This document shows, in pieces, positions 26,123-34,506 of a DNA stretch of 60,116 bases. The notes beneath the pieces were generated by a model, which was given only the letters and a program-made list of their open reading frames with translations, made no database searches and was not told the origin of the DNA. Each line of letters starts with the position of its first letter. The stretch's first letter is position 1. Position numbers and translations under genes: made by a program. The stretch comes from an uncultured Clostridia bacterium (GTDB taxonomy: Bacteria > Bacillota > Clostridia > UBA1212 > UBA1255). The DNA lies in NCBI GenBank assembly GCA_947625435.1, contig CANQOI010000005.1:1-60116 (forward strand), read 5' to 3'.

Positions 26123-26491
26123 TTATAAGGCATCCGCGCGCGATGTCCGCAGACGTTCATGGGAACGCGGCGTCTTACGGAATGCTACAACTCTGAACCC
26201 GCCGCTCTCACCTTCAGATTCGCGAAATGCGGCTATCGCCGCAGATATGGCGCATATAAGTGACAGGTCATCTGCCGTCTCTTTATATCCGGTCTGTCCG
26301 GGAGCTTCGCAAGTCGGTAATCCCTCAGCCTGCAAGCTGTTGTCTTTATCTGATCTTTTATCTGATCCTTTATCTGAGCTTTTTATGCGTATGCCTGTTA
26401 TCCGCCCAAATAGTACAAGCACAAAAGTCAGCAGAACAAGTATAAGAAACACAAGCACTATACCTATAATCACGACTTTCGCAATCTCCAT
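26123..26491 (-). CDS. Decarboxylase gamma-chain-like small membrane protein
   Basis: A 122-residue protein with one N-terminal transmembrane helix (about 5-30, IGIVLVFLILVLLTFVLVLFG) followed by a polar tail with Asp/Lys repeats (SDKGSDKRSDKD) and a C-terminal segment LICAISAAIAAFRE typical of OadG-like proteins (AAISAAIAAY pattern), ending in basic residues. It directly precedes the beta subunit, as gamma chains often do. Gamma chains help assemble the sodium pump. Sequence similarity in this family is weak; I rely on architecture and position. An AAGG site lies before the ATG. Confidence 0.75.
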   Translation of the reverse strand: MEIAKVVIIGIVLVFLILVLLTFVLVLFGRITGIRIKSSDKGSDKRSDKDNSLQAEGLPTCEAPGQTGYKETADDLSLICAISAAIAAFRESEGESGGFRVVAFRKTPRSHERLRTSRADAL

Positions 26492-26536
26492 ACACTTGAC
26501 CTTCTTCTACATTTATTTTGTATTATTGTATAAGTA

Positions 26537-26590
26537 TCATACACACGCAGAAGTTCTGCGTATCGCGAAGCCGCGACCGACGCAGAACAT
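26537..26590 (-). CDS. Possible 17-residue leader peptide in the oad leader
   Basis: A small frame, MFCVGRGFAIRRTSACV, starts at 26590 with GGGAG seven bases upstream and ends TGA at 26537-26539, 45 nt before the gamma-chain gene. It spans both alternative hairpins of the leader, the layout of a translation-dependent attenuator. However, the predicted transcription start falls right at the GGGAG, so the ribosome site may be truncated, and the peptide shows no strong run of a single regulatory amino acid (four Arg, two Cys). It could be chance. Confidence 0.3.
   Translation of the reverse strand: MFCVGRGFAIRRTSACV
26545..26588 (-). promoter_or_regulatory. Mutually exclusive hairpins in the oad leader
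   Basis: On the minus strand GTTCTGCGT (26580-26588) can pair with ACGCAGAAC (26553-26561), enclosing an inner stem (26563-26567 with 26572-26576). The same ACGCAGAA can instead pair with the following TTCTGCGT (26545-26552), making a 17-bp palindrome (26545-26561). Three copies of one arm, only two of which can pair, is an attenuator-like layout. No U-run follows either stem, so it may act on translation or be a protein-binding site; it may also serve as the end signal of the zinc-ribbon gene upstream. Confidence 0.5.
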
Positions 26591-26605
26591 TCCGACGCTC
26601 CCAAT

Positions 26606-26634
26606 AGTTTAGCACTATTTGACGCAAAGTTCAA
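26606..26634 (-). promoter_or_regulatory. Candidate promoter of the oad genes
   Basis: Minus strand: TTGAAC (26629-26634), 17-bp spacer, TAAACT (26606-26611). Each hexamer matches four of six positions. It would give a leader of about 108 nt containing the paired hairpins. Confidence 0.45.
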
Positions 26635-26661
26635 TCTGTATAACAGCCATACCCGCTCTGT

Positions 26662-27987
26662 TCAGACACGCATTGTATTCTGATAATTGTTTGCGGGGAA
26701 CCTGCTTCTGTAATAAAGATCCTCCAGCCAGACCATTTTGCTCCTGTAGCTTATTATAGACACACCGGACACTATGTAAAATGTTGCATATATCACCTGG
26801 CTCAACACACCTATGGTCGTGCCGATAAACGCTGTGCCTATGTTCTCATACACATATGACGATGCAGAGAAGATCGTACTTGTGATCATATAGACAAATA
26901 AGAACGCTCCTAAAAAGCATACTATCGCCGCAAGCATCGATACTTTGCGGTTCGGTATGCCTGTTATAAGAGTTTTCTTTGCGGTATTCACTGTACTGAG
27001 CGTTCTTCCGAGCACTACAACGGAGAAAACAAATATCAATATACATACGACTGCCACTGCCGCTATAACCGTCATCGCAAGCGGAATGACCGACTGATCA
27101 AAAATTATGAATCCGTTATCGTTTATTATGCCGGGCGAGCTGTATGAATTTAATGATAAAACAGAGAGAACTAACACCAATACCATAATGGCTATGGCAA
27201 ACGAATTCAGTATCAACCTGAATATTATGTATACCTTGGCGAGTGTGAAACCGCCTGTCGACATTATCCTATTGCTGCGGCTTGAAGCGGATGCGTATGT
27301 CACCCACAGTCCTATCATGAGCAGCAGCGACAAAAACAATCCGAATAACCCTGAAAGCAAAAGACAGATATCAACACGTCTTTCGAACATGAACTCATGA
27401 CTCAGCAAACGGTAAAATTGCAATAACACAGATGCGGCATCCATAAGTACGCCGAATGTGAAAAACAGTGCCATTGTGAGCGAAAGTCCCGATTTAAAAT
27501 GCTCACGTGCAATTCTGATCGTAAGCTGACGTATCTGCATGGGCTGCAGATTTCCCTGCTGTACATATCCCGAAGCAGGGTTTTGCTGTCCGGCGGCCGG
27601 TCTTTGCTGCGGCGCCGAATATTGCTGCTGATTACCGTACTGTTGCTGCGGCGCCGAGTATTGCTGCTTATTTCCGTACTGCCGCTTGCTTTGATCAAAC
27701 TGCACACCTGACATGACCGGAGCGGCAGGCGCTGCGGGTGTCTTCGGAGCCTCCGGAGCTTTAGGAGCTTCCTGTACTTCCGGCGTTTCCTGTACTTCAG
27801 GTGTTTCCGACTCTTCCGGAGCTTCGTGAACTTCCGATGTTTCCTGCACTTCAGGTGTTCCCGACTCTTCCGGCGTTTCGGCGACTTCCGGCGTTTCATT
27901 TTCCTGAGCCGGTTTTAAAGGCTCACCGCATTTTTTACAAAAAAACGAACTATCATTGTTAAGGCAGCCGCATTTTGCACAAACCAT
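26662..27987 (-). CDS. Zinc-ribbon multi-pass membrane protein with repeat linker
   Basis: Unknown function. Of 441 residues, 1-22 form a zinc ribbon (Cys3, Cys6, Cys17, Cys20; CAKCG...CKKCG). Residues 31-90 are acidic, Pro-rich pentapeptide-like repeats (ETPEV, EAPEE). Residues about 97-150 are Gln/Tyr-rich with repeated QQYSAPQQ. About six transmembrane helices follow (160-430). The zinc ribbon with a disordered linker and membrane domain is a common architecture for uncharacterised Clostridia proteins, and the ribbon is presumably cytoplasmic. GGGGGA precedes the ATG, and a good promoter lies at 28047-28076. It is not obviously tied to its neighbours. Confidence 0.72.
   Translation of the reverse strand: MVCAKCGCLNNDSSFFCKKCGEPLKPAQENETPEVAETPEESGTPEVQETSEVHEAPEESETPEVQETPEVQEAPKAPEAPKTPAAPAAPVMSGVQFDQSKRQYGNKQQYSAPQQQYGNQQQYSAPQQRPAAGQQNPASGYVQQGNLQPMQIRQLTIRIAREHFKSGLSLTMALFFTFGVLMDAASVLLQFYRLLSHEFMFERRVDICLLLSGLFGLFLSLLLMIGLWVTYASASSRSNRIMSTGGFTLAKVYIIFRLILNSFAIAIMVLVLVLSVLSLNSYSSPGIINDNGFIIFDQSVIPLAMTVIAAVAVVCILIFVFSVVVLGRTLSTVNTAKKTLITGIPNRKVSMLAAIVCFLGAFLFVYMITSTIFSASSYVYENIGTAFIGTTIGVLSQVIYATFYIVSGVSIISYRSKMVWLEDLYYRSRFPANNYQNTMRV
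27582..27897 (-). repeat. Coding tandem repeats in the zinc-ribbon protein
   Basis: Positions 27718-27897 encode degenerate 15-nt units giving E-T/A-P-E-V/E. Positions about 27582-27700 contain two near copies of a ~36-nt unit encoding YGN(K/Q)QQYSAPQQ. Both lie in the linker and keep frame, so they could vary in number between strains. Confidence 0.65.
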
Positions 27988-28046
27988 ATATATTTCCCCC
28001 TGATCGATAAGCCTCCGTTATGAAAGAAGCTCTGAAATTTTATCGT

Positions 28047-28076
28047 ATTGTAATATGAATATGCGCGATTTGTCAA
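28047..28076 (-). promoter_or_regulatory. Promoter of the zinc-ribbon gene
   Basis: Minus strand: perfect TTGACA (28071-28076), 18-bp spacer, TACAAT (28047-28052). The -35 sits in an 11-bp palindrome (ATTTGTCAAAT on the plus strand, 28068-28078). Confidence 0.65.
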
Positions 28077-28107
28077 ATATCAAATGAATATTTAAACGAT
28101 TAAACCG

Positions 28108-29244
28108 TTATTTCTTTTTCTTCAGCGAAATAACAATGACAATGATCGCACAGACAGCTATAGCAGCGCATATCACCGCTATCAGTACATAAGTCATATT
28201 GACACCGTCACTGCCCTCATTTACCTGAGGCGTACTTGCAGACGGCGTACTCTTTGCAGCAGAGGGAGACGGATCGGGCTTGTCTGTGGGAACCGGCGTC
28301 TCCTGCTCGGGAAGCTTATCGGTAACGTACGTCAGAACAATGTTATTAAAATACGCTTCATTCTTATCACCTCTGTTTGCAATGGCGATGGTGGAATATT
28401 CCGCGCATATGCGGGCATTGTCTACACTGAGGAGCTCGGTACCGTCCGCACCCTTTATAACTGCATTCTTATAATACAGAACCTCGGAATCCTCATCGTC
28501 GCCGTCCGGATAAGTTCCGGGATCTCCTCCGTATTCTACAGTGCAGAGCATGACGTCATTTACATAAATATCGACCTTTGACACTCCGTCATCGACAAAT
28601 CTATATGTATTGAGATCATCCTGTTTAAATCCTTCAGGGAAATCAAAGTCGATCGCCTTTCCTCTTATATTAAGTCCGTCTTCCACATACAGCTTCAGAT
28701 CGACAAATATCTTATTCTTTCTCTGATACACCTTTATGCCGCTGCCGCCCGTTTCCGATGTGCCGCTGCCGCCTGTTTCGGCATACCAATCCCATTCATA
28801 AAAATTGAATGTCTGGGCAACACTCTGTATCGGATTCATTTTTGTATATGTCTGAGGATCGATCGCTCTCAGATAGATCGCACTTTCAGGTGCGCCCGTA
28901 CTGCCGAAATCGATCTGAAAAGTATAGGATCTCTGCAACATATCGTATGCCTGCTCCATGGGCAGATAGACCTGTGAAAACATAGCAAGCTTAGCATTTC
29001 CGTCGTCCGAAATATCGGCGGTGCCTCCTGCGACTGCATCTACTGTGAATATATCCGACAAATCCGTATCTGCTAATGTATAACCCGAATCATTTTCCGT
29101 CGTCTCAAACGTAAATGTTTCCGTAACGGTTTCTGTATCGGCTTTGTTATCTTCTTCTCCCGCAGTGGCAAAGCTGCCGACCGAAAAAGACAGTACCAGC
29201 ATGAATATTGCCGTCCACACAAAAAATTTCAGATGTTTTCCCAT
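28108..29244 (-). CDS. Exported protein anchored by a C-terminal transmembrane helix
   Basis: Unknown function. After a signal peptide (MGKHLKFFVWTAIF..., cleavage near SFATAG) comes a ~270-residue beta-rich domain that repeatedly suggests a carbohydrate-binding jelly roll (VDLKLYVEDG, VDIYVNDVMLCTVEYGG, YFNNIVLTYV), then a Pro/Ser/Thr linker, a transmembrane helix (about MTYVLIAVICAAIAVCAIIV) and a KKKK tail. There is no LPXTG motif. The frame is open to 29268, but AAGGGA fits the ATG at 29244 (or 29250). It lies 13 bp after the glycoside-hydrolase-like gene, which shares the same anchor design, so the two probably act together at the surface. Confidence 0.68.
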   Translation of the reverse strand: MGKHLKFFVWTAIFMLVLSFSVGSFATAGEEDNKADTETVTETFTFETTENDSGYTLADTDLSDIFTVDAVAGGTADISDDGNAKLAMFSQVYLPMEQAYDMLQRSYTFQIDFGSTGAPESAIYLRAIDPQTYTKMNPIQSVAQTFNFYEWDWYAETGGSGTSETGGSGIKVYQRKNKIFVDLKLYVEDGLNIRGKAIDFDFPEGFKQDDLNTYRFVDDGVSKVDIYVNDVMLCTVEYGGDPGTYPDGDDEDSEVLYYKNAVIKGADGTELLSVDNARICAEYSTIAIANRGDKNEAYFNNIVLTYVTDKLPEQETPVPTDKPDPSPSAAKSTPSASTPQVNEGSDGVNMTYVLIAVICAAIAVCAIIVIVISLKKKK

Positions 29245-29257
29245 GTTCATCCCTTCC

Positions 29258-31975
29258 TTAGCTTTCATCTTTATTATCCGGTACAGAGCCGGGGTCTTCC
29301 CGGCGGCTCCTTTTTACACGTGATATGACTGTAAATACCGCGGTCACTGCGAGAGCGGCAGTTGCGGCTATCAGGACTATGATCCATACCGGCATACCGC
29401 CTTTACCCAGCACATCATGCTCGTATGCTTCAAAATCGCTCACAAAACGGAAATTGAAGCGGTCATTCGGCGCAGTATCGCCCAGATCCATAAATTCCAT
29501 TATATTTCCCGTTTCGGTGGAATTATCAGCCCATTTAAAGTCAAAATTTACCGAAGTGTTTCCCGAAAAGCCCAAAAGAGATTTCGGTACTTTTACGGTC
29601 AGGCAGCGGCCGTCCACAGTATAATCGGCATCACCTGTTTTAACAGCATCCCACGAAGAACCGTCAAAGCGTTCAACACTCAGCGTATCAGCGGTGCGCG
29701 AACGGTTGAGAACAAAATCGTAGCCTTCCCAACCGGTATCGTGGTTCATATCGGTATCTATAAACAGATTCATCCACTGAGCATCGTCCGCCCGCACAAT
29801 ATCATTCACTGCGGTCACCAGAAAATAAATGTAATCCGCATCCTGTGAAACCTTCGTATAGTCAAAGTCATTACGCCCGCTCCCGTTCATATAACGGAAA
29901 GCCGCGTCGTAGCTGATCGAATTGCGGAACACAGCGTCGCCTATCGTATCGCGAAATTCAGGGCCTATATCCTGCCATTCGGACACAGCCGCATCTCCGG
30001 TTGCCGTAATATCGACCGATCTCTGTCCGCTCGCTGTCTCCAAAGCATCCGTACCTTTATAACGGCGTATAAAATCAACCATCTGATAGTAAAAATCATC
30101 TCCGAAGCCCACTCCGTCACGCAGCTTCATAGGCTCGCCGTCCCGGCTGAATTCCGGATTGAACTGATCCACATAGCAAACGTCATCCACTTGTGTATTT
30201 GCCATGTACGTAGAATTCCGGCTGTTTCCGGCTATCCACTCATTCCAGCCCGTTATCATGACAACGCGCGGCGAGACCTCCAATGCGTAGTCGGCCTGTG
30301 ATTTGAACCCGAGACCGAGCCTTGCCGTGTCGGACGTAAACTCAAAGTCGTCGCGTCCGTTATTAGGCTGCACGCCGTTCACAAAGCTCCGTCCCTTGCT
30401 GGATGCGGGATGATGCCCCATAACTACAGCCAGCTGTTCAAAATTACCGTTCCAATCAGTGCCCTTCTTAAGATCCCAGTTCCCGTTTTCATCCTGAGTC
30501 ATCTCGTCCAGCCAGTTCCAGTAACCGATCTTATCCTGCCATGCCCAGCATCCGCGCACGGTAAAATTCTCATCAAGATAACTGCGCGTTTCCGCCGAAA
30601 CGCCTTCAAGGTTGCCGAATATGAGCGGTTTGCCGTCCCAACAGAAGAACAGCTCGCTGTATTTATCCCAGTTTTTATTTGAGTATACGGTTCGGCGCAG
30701 TCTGCGTATATGATCCTCAAACGTTTCCGGATTATCGCCTGTCAGGAAGCATATCTGAGGAGTGCTGCCGCCTTCGCGCCTGATATCGAGCCAAGTGTCG
30801 AAAAGCGCCGTATGTCCGCTGTCAAATGTCTCCGAATTTGAAATATCAAGGAAGATAAAATCCACTCCGGCAGCTTCAAGCATATAAGCATGCCTGCGAT
30901 ATATCCAAGTGTCAGTGTTGCGGTAATATCCGAAATAAGGCTCCGCCCAGTATGCCTCTCCGCCTTGCTTTTCCAGATATTCTTTAAGTCCGTCTATCCC
31001 AAGTTCAAGGTACAGCTTTGTATTATCCTGAATGTGTATACCCGCGCCTACCCAGCAGAGAAAATAGAAAATACCGACAGTCTTATCCTCTTTCGGGCTG
31101 CCGGCGACATCCTGCAGAGCCGTAGTGCGGCCGAGATCATCCGTAGCCACCCAGTTGCCGTAATTGATGACGCGTTCCGACGAATCCGGCATCGTCTGAT
31201 CTATCTCATTCCTTGTAAAATGCATAGACTCGAAATATCCTTCCAATCCGTCCGCCGTGATCAGGAAGCGGCCTGCTCTCTGCACGAGCGACTTATCCGA
31301 TCTTCCGAGTTCATTTCCGTTCCCGTCGTAAAATGTCAGAATGCTCTCATAGTTGCTCACGCTGTATTCGCCCTCGTCATAATCGATACTGAGTATCGTA
31401 TTACCGTTTGCGGTAAGCGTGATCTCCGTAACAGAATCCTTAAATTCATATGCGGTGGGGCTGTCGCTCACATAAGGCGTGACATCGACAGTTACGGTTG
31501 TTTTTGTCGTAGTATCGCGCAGGGCGACCGTATTATCCGAGAACGAGAAACGAAGACCTCCGTCATTGCGCGCAGGAGAATCGTTTATATCGCGAAGCGT
31601 CACCGTGACCTTGCCGCCTGTCTGCAAGAGCTCGAAGCCAAGGTTACCGCCTGCGATACCGTAATCATCTCCGAGATAACCTTTTGATGCCATTGTAAAA
31701 GTGCTGCCCGATTCACAGTACAGGCGTCCGTCATGCACGGCGAAGCCCGTACGCGCCAGAAGGCGCAGCCCTTCGTGCTGAGAGTAATATTTGGCGGATT
31801 CCTCATTGAAGTCAAATGTATAATCATTTGAAGAAGCAAGCGCCCACGCCGGTATTTCTGCACCGTACTTGGGGCTTACCGTATCTCCGGAAGCATTCAG
31901 AGGCAGTCCCTGAAGCATCAGCACGGCAATGATGATAAATGAAAGGAATATAACAAACGATCTTCTCCTGTTCAT
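29258..31975 (-). CDS. Surface-anchored probable glycoside hydrolase with CBM9-like domain
   Basis: About 905 residues. Signal peptide, then an N-terminal beta-sandwich (about 40-260), a central probable TIM barrel (about 295-640) with AEPYFGYYRNTDTWIYRRH, AGVDFIFLDISN, GWNEWIAGN and a conserved acidic/aromatic pattern like GH71/GH99-type proteins, then a CBM9- or DOMON-like domain (about 660-860; NDFDYTKVSQDADYIYFLV, NLFIDTDMNHDTGWEG), a transmembrane helix (VWIIVLIAATAALAVTAVF) and a basic tail. Family assignment is by memory of motifs and is uncertain. The substrate is unknown, presumably an extracellular polysaccharide. GAGGAG fits ATG 31975 rather than the upstream ATG at 31993. It follows the glycosyltransferase gene by 14 bp. 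Confidence 0.7.
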   Translation of the reverse strand: MNRRRSFVIFLSFIIIAVLMLQGLPLNASGDTVSPKYGAEIPAWALASSNDYTFDFNEESAKYYSQHEGLRLLARTGFAVHDGRLYCESGSTFTMASKGYLGDDYGIAGGNLGFELLQTGGKVTVTLRDINDSPARNDGGLRFSFSDNTVALRDTTTKTTVTVDVTPYVSDSPTAYEFKDSVTEITLTANGNTILSIDYDEGEYSVSNYESILTFYDGNGNELGRSDKSLVQRAGRFLITADGLEGYFESMHFTRNEIDQTMPDSSERVINYGNWVATDDLGRTTALQDVAGSPKEDKTVGIFYFLCWVGAGIHIQDNTKLYLELGIDGLKEYLEKQGGEAYWAEPYFGYYRNTDTWIYRRHAYMLEAAGVDFIFLDISNSETFDSGHTALFDTWLDIRREGGSTPQICFLTGDNPETFEDHIRRLRRTVYSNKNWDKYSELFFCWDGKPLIFGNLEGVSAETRSYLDENFTVRGCWAWQDKIGYWNWLDEMTQDENGNWDLKKGTDWNGNFEQLAVVMGHHPASSKGRSFVNGVQPNNGRDDFEFTSDTARLGLGFKSQADYALEVSPRVVMITGWNEWIAGNSRNSTYMANTQVDDVCYVDQFNPEFSRDGEPMKLRDGVGFGDDFYYQMVDFIRRYKGTDALETASGQRSVDITATGDAAVSEWQDIGPEFRDTIGDAVFRNSISYDAAFRYMNGSGRNDFDYTKVSQDADYIYFLVTAVNDIVRADDAQWMNLFIDTDMNHDTGWEGYDFVLNRSRTADTLSVERFDGSSWDAVKTGDADYTVDGRCLTVKVPKSLLGFSGNTSVNFDFKWADNSTETGNIMEFMDLGDTAPNDRFNFRFVSDFEAYEHDVLGKGGMPVWIIVLIAATAALAVTAVFTVISRVKRSRREDPGSVPDNKDES

Positions 31976-31989
31976 GATATGACCACTCC

Positions 31990-32970
31990 TCATCTGTTCT
32001 CATCACACAAAAAAATCTCGGTATTGTATCTGGGGCGGTGCTTCGTTTCAACGTATATTTTACCTATATACTGGCCTATGAGCCCTACCGAGAGCAGCTG
32101 AACTCCTCCCAAGAACCATATGGAAAGTATGAGGGATGTCCAGCCGGGTACAGTGTTGCCGCAAAAATACGAAATGAGCGAATAGATCGCCGCCGCAAGC
32201 GATGCTATTATTATGATGATACCTATCGCCGATATGAATGTTATGGGCTTTATGCTGAACGAGGTTATTCCGTCAAAAGCAAAGCTGAGCATTTTCTTAA
32301 GAGGATATTTGGACTCGCCCGCCGTTCTCTCTTTTCTCTCATAGTATACCGAGTCCGTCTTATAGCCTATAAGAGGCACTATACCGCGCAGGAACATGTT
32401 CCTTTCTTCATAGTTTGAAAGCTGCCGTACAGCGCGGGCACTCATGAGTCTGAAGTCCGCATGATTATATACCGTCTTTACTCCCATGAGCTTCATGAAT
32501 CTGTAAAATCCCTGAGCGGTAGTGCGCTTAAAAAACGAATCCTTTTTACGTCCGCTCCTGACGCCGTAAACTATATCGCAGCCGCCGTAATACTTGTCCA
32601 CCATATGTGGTATGACATCAATATCATCCTGAAGATCGGCATCTATCGATATCGTTATGTCGCATTTGTCCTTGGCTGCCATCAGCCCGGCATAAAGCGC
32701 GTTCTGGTGGCCTACATTTCCGGCGAGTTTAAGTCCGCATATGCGCGGGTTTACATCGTATTCGCCGCTTATAAGCTCCCATGTGTTGTCCCTGCTTCCG
32801 TCATCCACAAAGAGTATGCGGCTTTTTTCGGATATCTTACCTTCCGAGCACATTTTTTCCATAAGCTCAGTGAGCGCTTTTGCCGTCTGCGGAAACACCT
32901 CGCACTCGTTATAGCAGGGAACCACTATGTAAAGTACCGCATTTCGGGAGTCTGCCATTTCGGAACTCAT
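31990..32970 (-). CDS. GT2 family glycosyltransferase, polyprenyl-phosphate sugar type
   Basis: A membrane-bound family 2 glycosyltransferase of 326 residues. The GT-A domain has VPCYNE, FVDDGSRDNT and the metal-binding SIDADLQDD. Two transmembrane helices follow (about 233-257 and 266-290, ITFISAIGIIIIIASLAAAIY; LILSIWFLGGVQLLSVGLIGQYIG). This layout matches GtrB/YkcC-like enzymes that move glucose or another sugar from a nucleotide sugar to undecaprenyl phosphate. No flippase or polytopic transferase partner is adjacent. AGGAGG precedes the ATG by ten bases. It is in line with DUF1846 and rhamnosidase genes upstream. Confidence 0.88.
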   Translation of the reverse strand: MSSEMADSRNAVLYIVVPCYNECEVFPQTAKALTELMEKMCSEGKISEKSRILFVDDGSRDNTWELISGEYDVNPRICGLKLAGNVGHQNALYAGLMAAKDKCDITISIDADLQDDIDVIPHMVDKYYGGCDIVYGVRSGRKKDSFFKRTTAQGFYRFMKLMGVKTVYNHADFRLMSARAVRQLSNYEERNMFLRGIVPLIGYKTDSVYYERKERTAGESKYPLKKMLSFAFDGITSFSIKPITFISAIGIIIIIASLAAAIYSLISYFCGNTVPGWTSLILSIWFLGGVQLLSVGLIGQYIGKIYVETKHRPRYNTEIFLCDENR

Positions 32971-32992
32971 AACTTAAAAACCTCCTGACGTT

Positions 32993-34492
32993 TCAGCCCA
33001 CATACAGATCCGAGCTTGCAAATGCCGGTTCACATGTGAGATTGTATCCTATTTTTCTGCACATGCTGCTGTCTGTCGCGGAAAGGAGCACTGTGGAATG
33101 AGCCTCGCAGCCCGCAAGATTTTCTATATTCTTAAGCGCCATGTCCGCCATTGTGTTAGTCACCGCTGAAATGCTCAATGATATGAGCACCTCCTCGAGA
33201 TTGAGCACAGGCTCCGCTCCCCTGTTTCCGGCATCAGAATTGAGCTTCGCCTTAAGCTTCAGTATAGGCTCCAGAACGACCGGAGCTATAAGGAGCATTG
33301 AATCATCTATACCCGCCAGGTGCTTAAGAGCATTAAGAGTCGCACTCGCGGCCGCAGTCATGAGATTCGTGTTCCTTCCTGTCACTATGTCGCCGTTCGG
33401 AAGCTTTACGGCCATGGCGGGTGCGTTCTTTTCCTTTGCCTTTGCGAGCGCCGGCGCCACAATGTCCCTGTCTGCGGGTTCCAGCTCCGCCTGTCTCATT
33501 ATAAGCTCTATCTTATCCACGGTATCTGCGTCCACTATGCCCTGTATGAAATCGCAGTGTATCTTATAATACCGCCTTATTATCTCGTCGTTTGCGGCTT
33601 TGCGCACTCTTTCATCGTCCTGTATGGCATAACCGGCCATATTCACACCCATATCCGTGGGAGACATGTATATGTCCCTGCCGGTTATTTTCCTGAGTAT
33701 CGTCTTTACCACCGGGAATATCTCTATGTCTCTGTTGTAATTCACGGTGCGTATGTTGTAAGCCTCAAGATGGTACGGATCGATCATGTTCACATCCTTG
33801 AGATCGGCAGTGGCGGCCTCGTATGCGAGATTTACAGGGTGGCGCAAAGGCAGGTTCCATATGGGGAATGTTTCGAACTTTGCGTACCCTGCCTTTACTC
33901 CGCGCAGATTTTCATGATAAAGCTGTGAAAGACATGTTGCCATCTTACCGCTGCACGGCCCCGGCGCCGTCACGACAACGAGCGGCCTCGTTGTTTCTAC
34001 GAATTCGTTCCTGCCGTAACCCTTTTCACTTACAATGAGCTCTACATTTGCGGGATAGCCCGGTATCGGGTAATGGAGATATGTTTTAATACCGCGCTTT
34101 TCCAGCTTACTCCTGAAAACATCTGCCGCATGCTGTGAATTGTACTGTGTTATCACGACATTATTCACCAGCAGCCCGAGCGCTCTTATGGAATCTATGA
34201 GTCTGAGTATCTCGAGATCATATGTTATGCCGTGATCCGCTCTTATCTTGTTGTTTTCAATGTCCGACGCGTTTATACAGAAAAGTATCTCGCATATGTC
34301 CCGGAACTCAAGGAGCAGCTTTATCTTATTATCCGGAGCGAATCCCGGAAGCACGCGGGACGCGTGATAATCGTCGAATATCTTACCTCCGAATTCAAGA
34401 TAAAGCTTGTCGCCGAAAAGGCTTATGCGCTCCTTAATGTATTTCGTCTGTTTCTCAATATAGATCTCATTGCAAAATGCCGGCTGCCGCAT
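32993..34492 (-). CDS. DUF1846 domain protein
   Basis: A ~499-residue cytoplasmic protein of the DUF1846 (UPF0371) family, whose role is unknown. It starts MRQPAFCNEIYIEKQ and shows LYLEFGGKIFDDYHASRVLPGF, TAPGPCSGKMATCLSQLYHE (P-loop-like Gly/Ser/Lys) and SPTDMGVNMAG, all typical. The frame is open to 34561, overlapping the upstream rhamnosidase by 55 bp, but AGGAG at ~34505 supports the ATG at 34492, which is the family's usual start. Members are often about 500 residues; this one is full length. Confidence 0.9.
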   Translation of the reverse strand: MRQPAFCNEIYIEKQTKYIKERISLFGDKLYLEFGGKIFDDYHASRVLPGFAPDNKIKLLLEFRDICEILFCINASDIENNKIRADHGITYDLEILRLIDSIRALGLLVNNVVITQYNSQHAADVFRSKLEKRGIKTYLHYPIPGYPANVELIVSEKGYGRNEFVETTRPLVVVTAPGPCSGKMATCLSQLYHENLRGVKAGYAKFETFPIWNLPLRHPVNLAYEAATADLKDVNMIDPYHLEAYNIRTVNYNRDIEIFPVVKTILRKITGRDIYMSPTDMGVNMAGYAIQDDERVRKAANDEIIRRYYKIHCDFIQGIVDADTVDKIELIMRQAELEPADRDIVAPALAKAKEKNAPAMAVKLPNGDIVTGRNTNLMTAAASATLNALKHLAGIDDSMLLIAPVVLEPILKLKAKLNSDAGNRGAEPVLNLEEVLISLSISAVTNTMADMALKNIENLAGCEAHSTVLLSATDSSMCRKIGYNLTCEPAFASSDLYVG

Positions 34493-34506
34493 ATCGATCC
34501 TGTCTC

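Noticed and set aside
28108-31975. Sortase (LPXTG) anchoring of the surface proteins
   Set aside because: The C-terminal helices and basic tails are present but no LPXTG or close variant precedes them.
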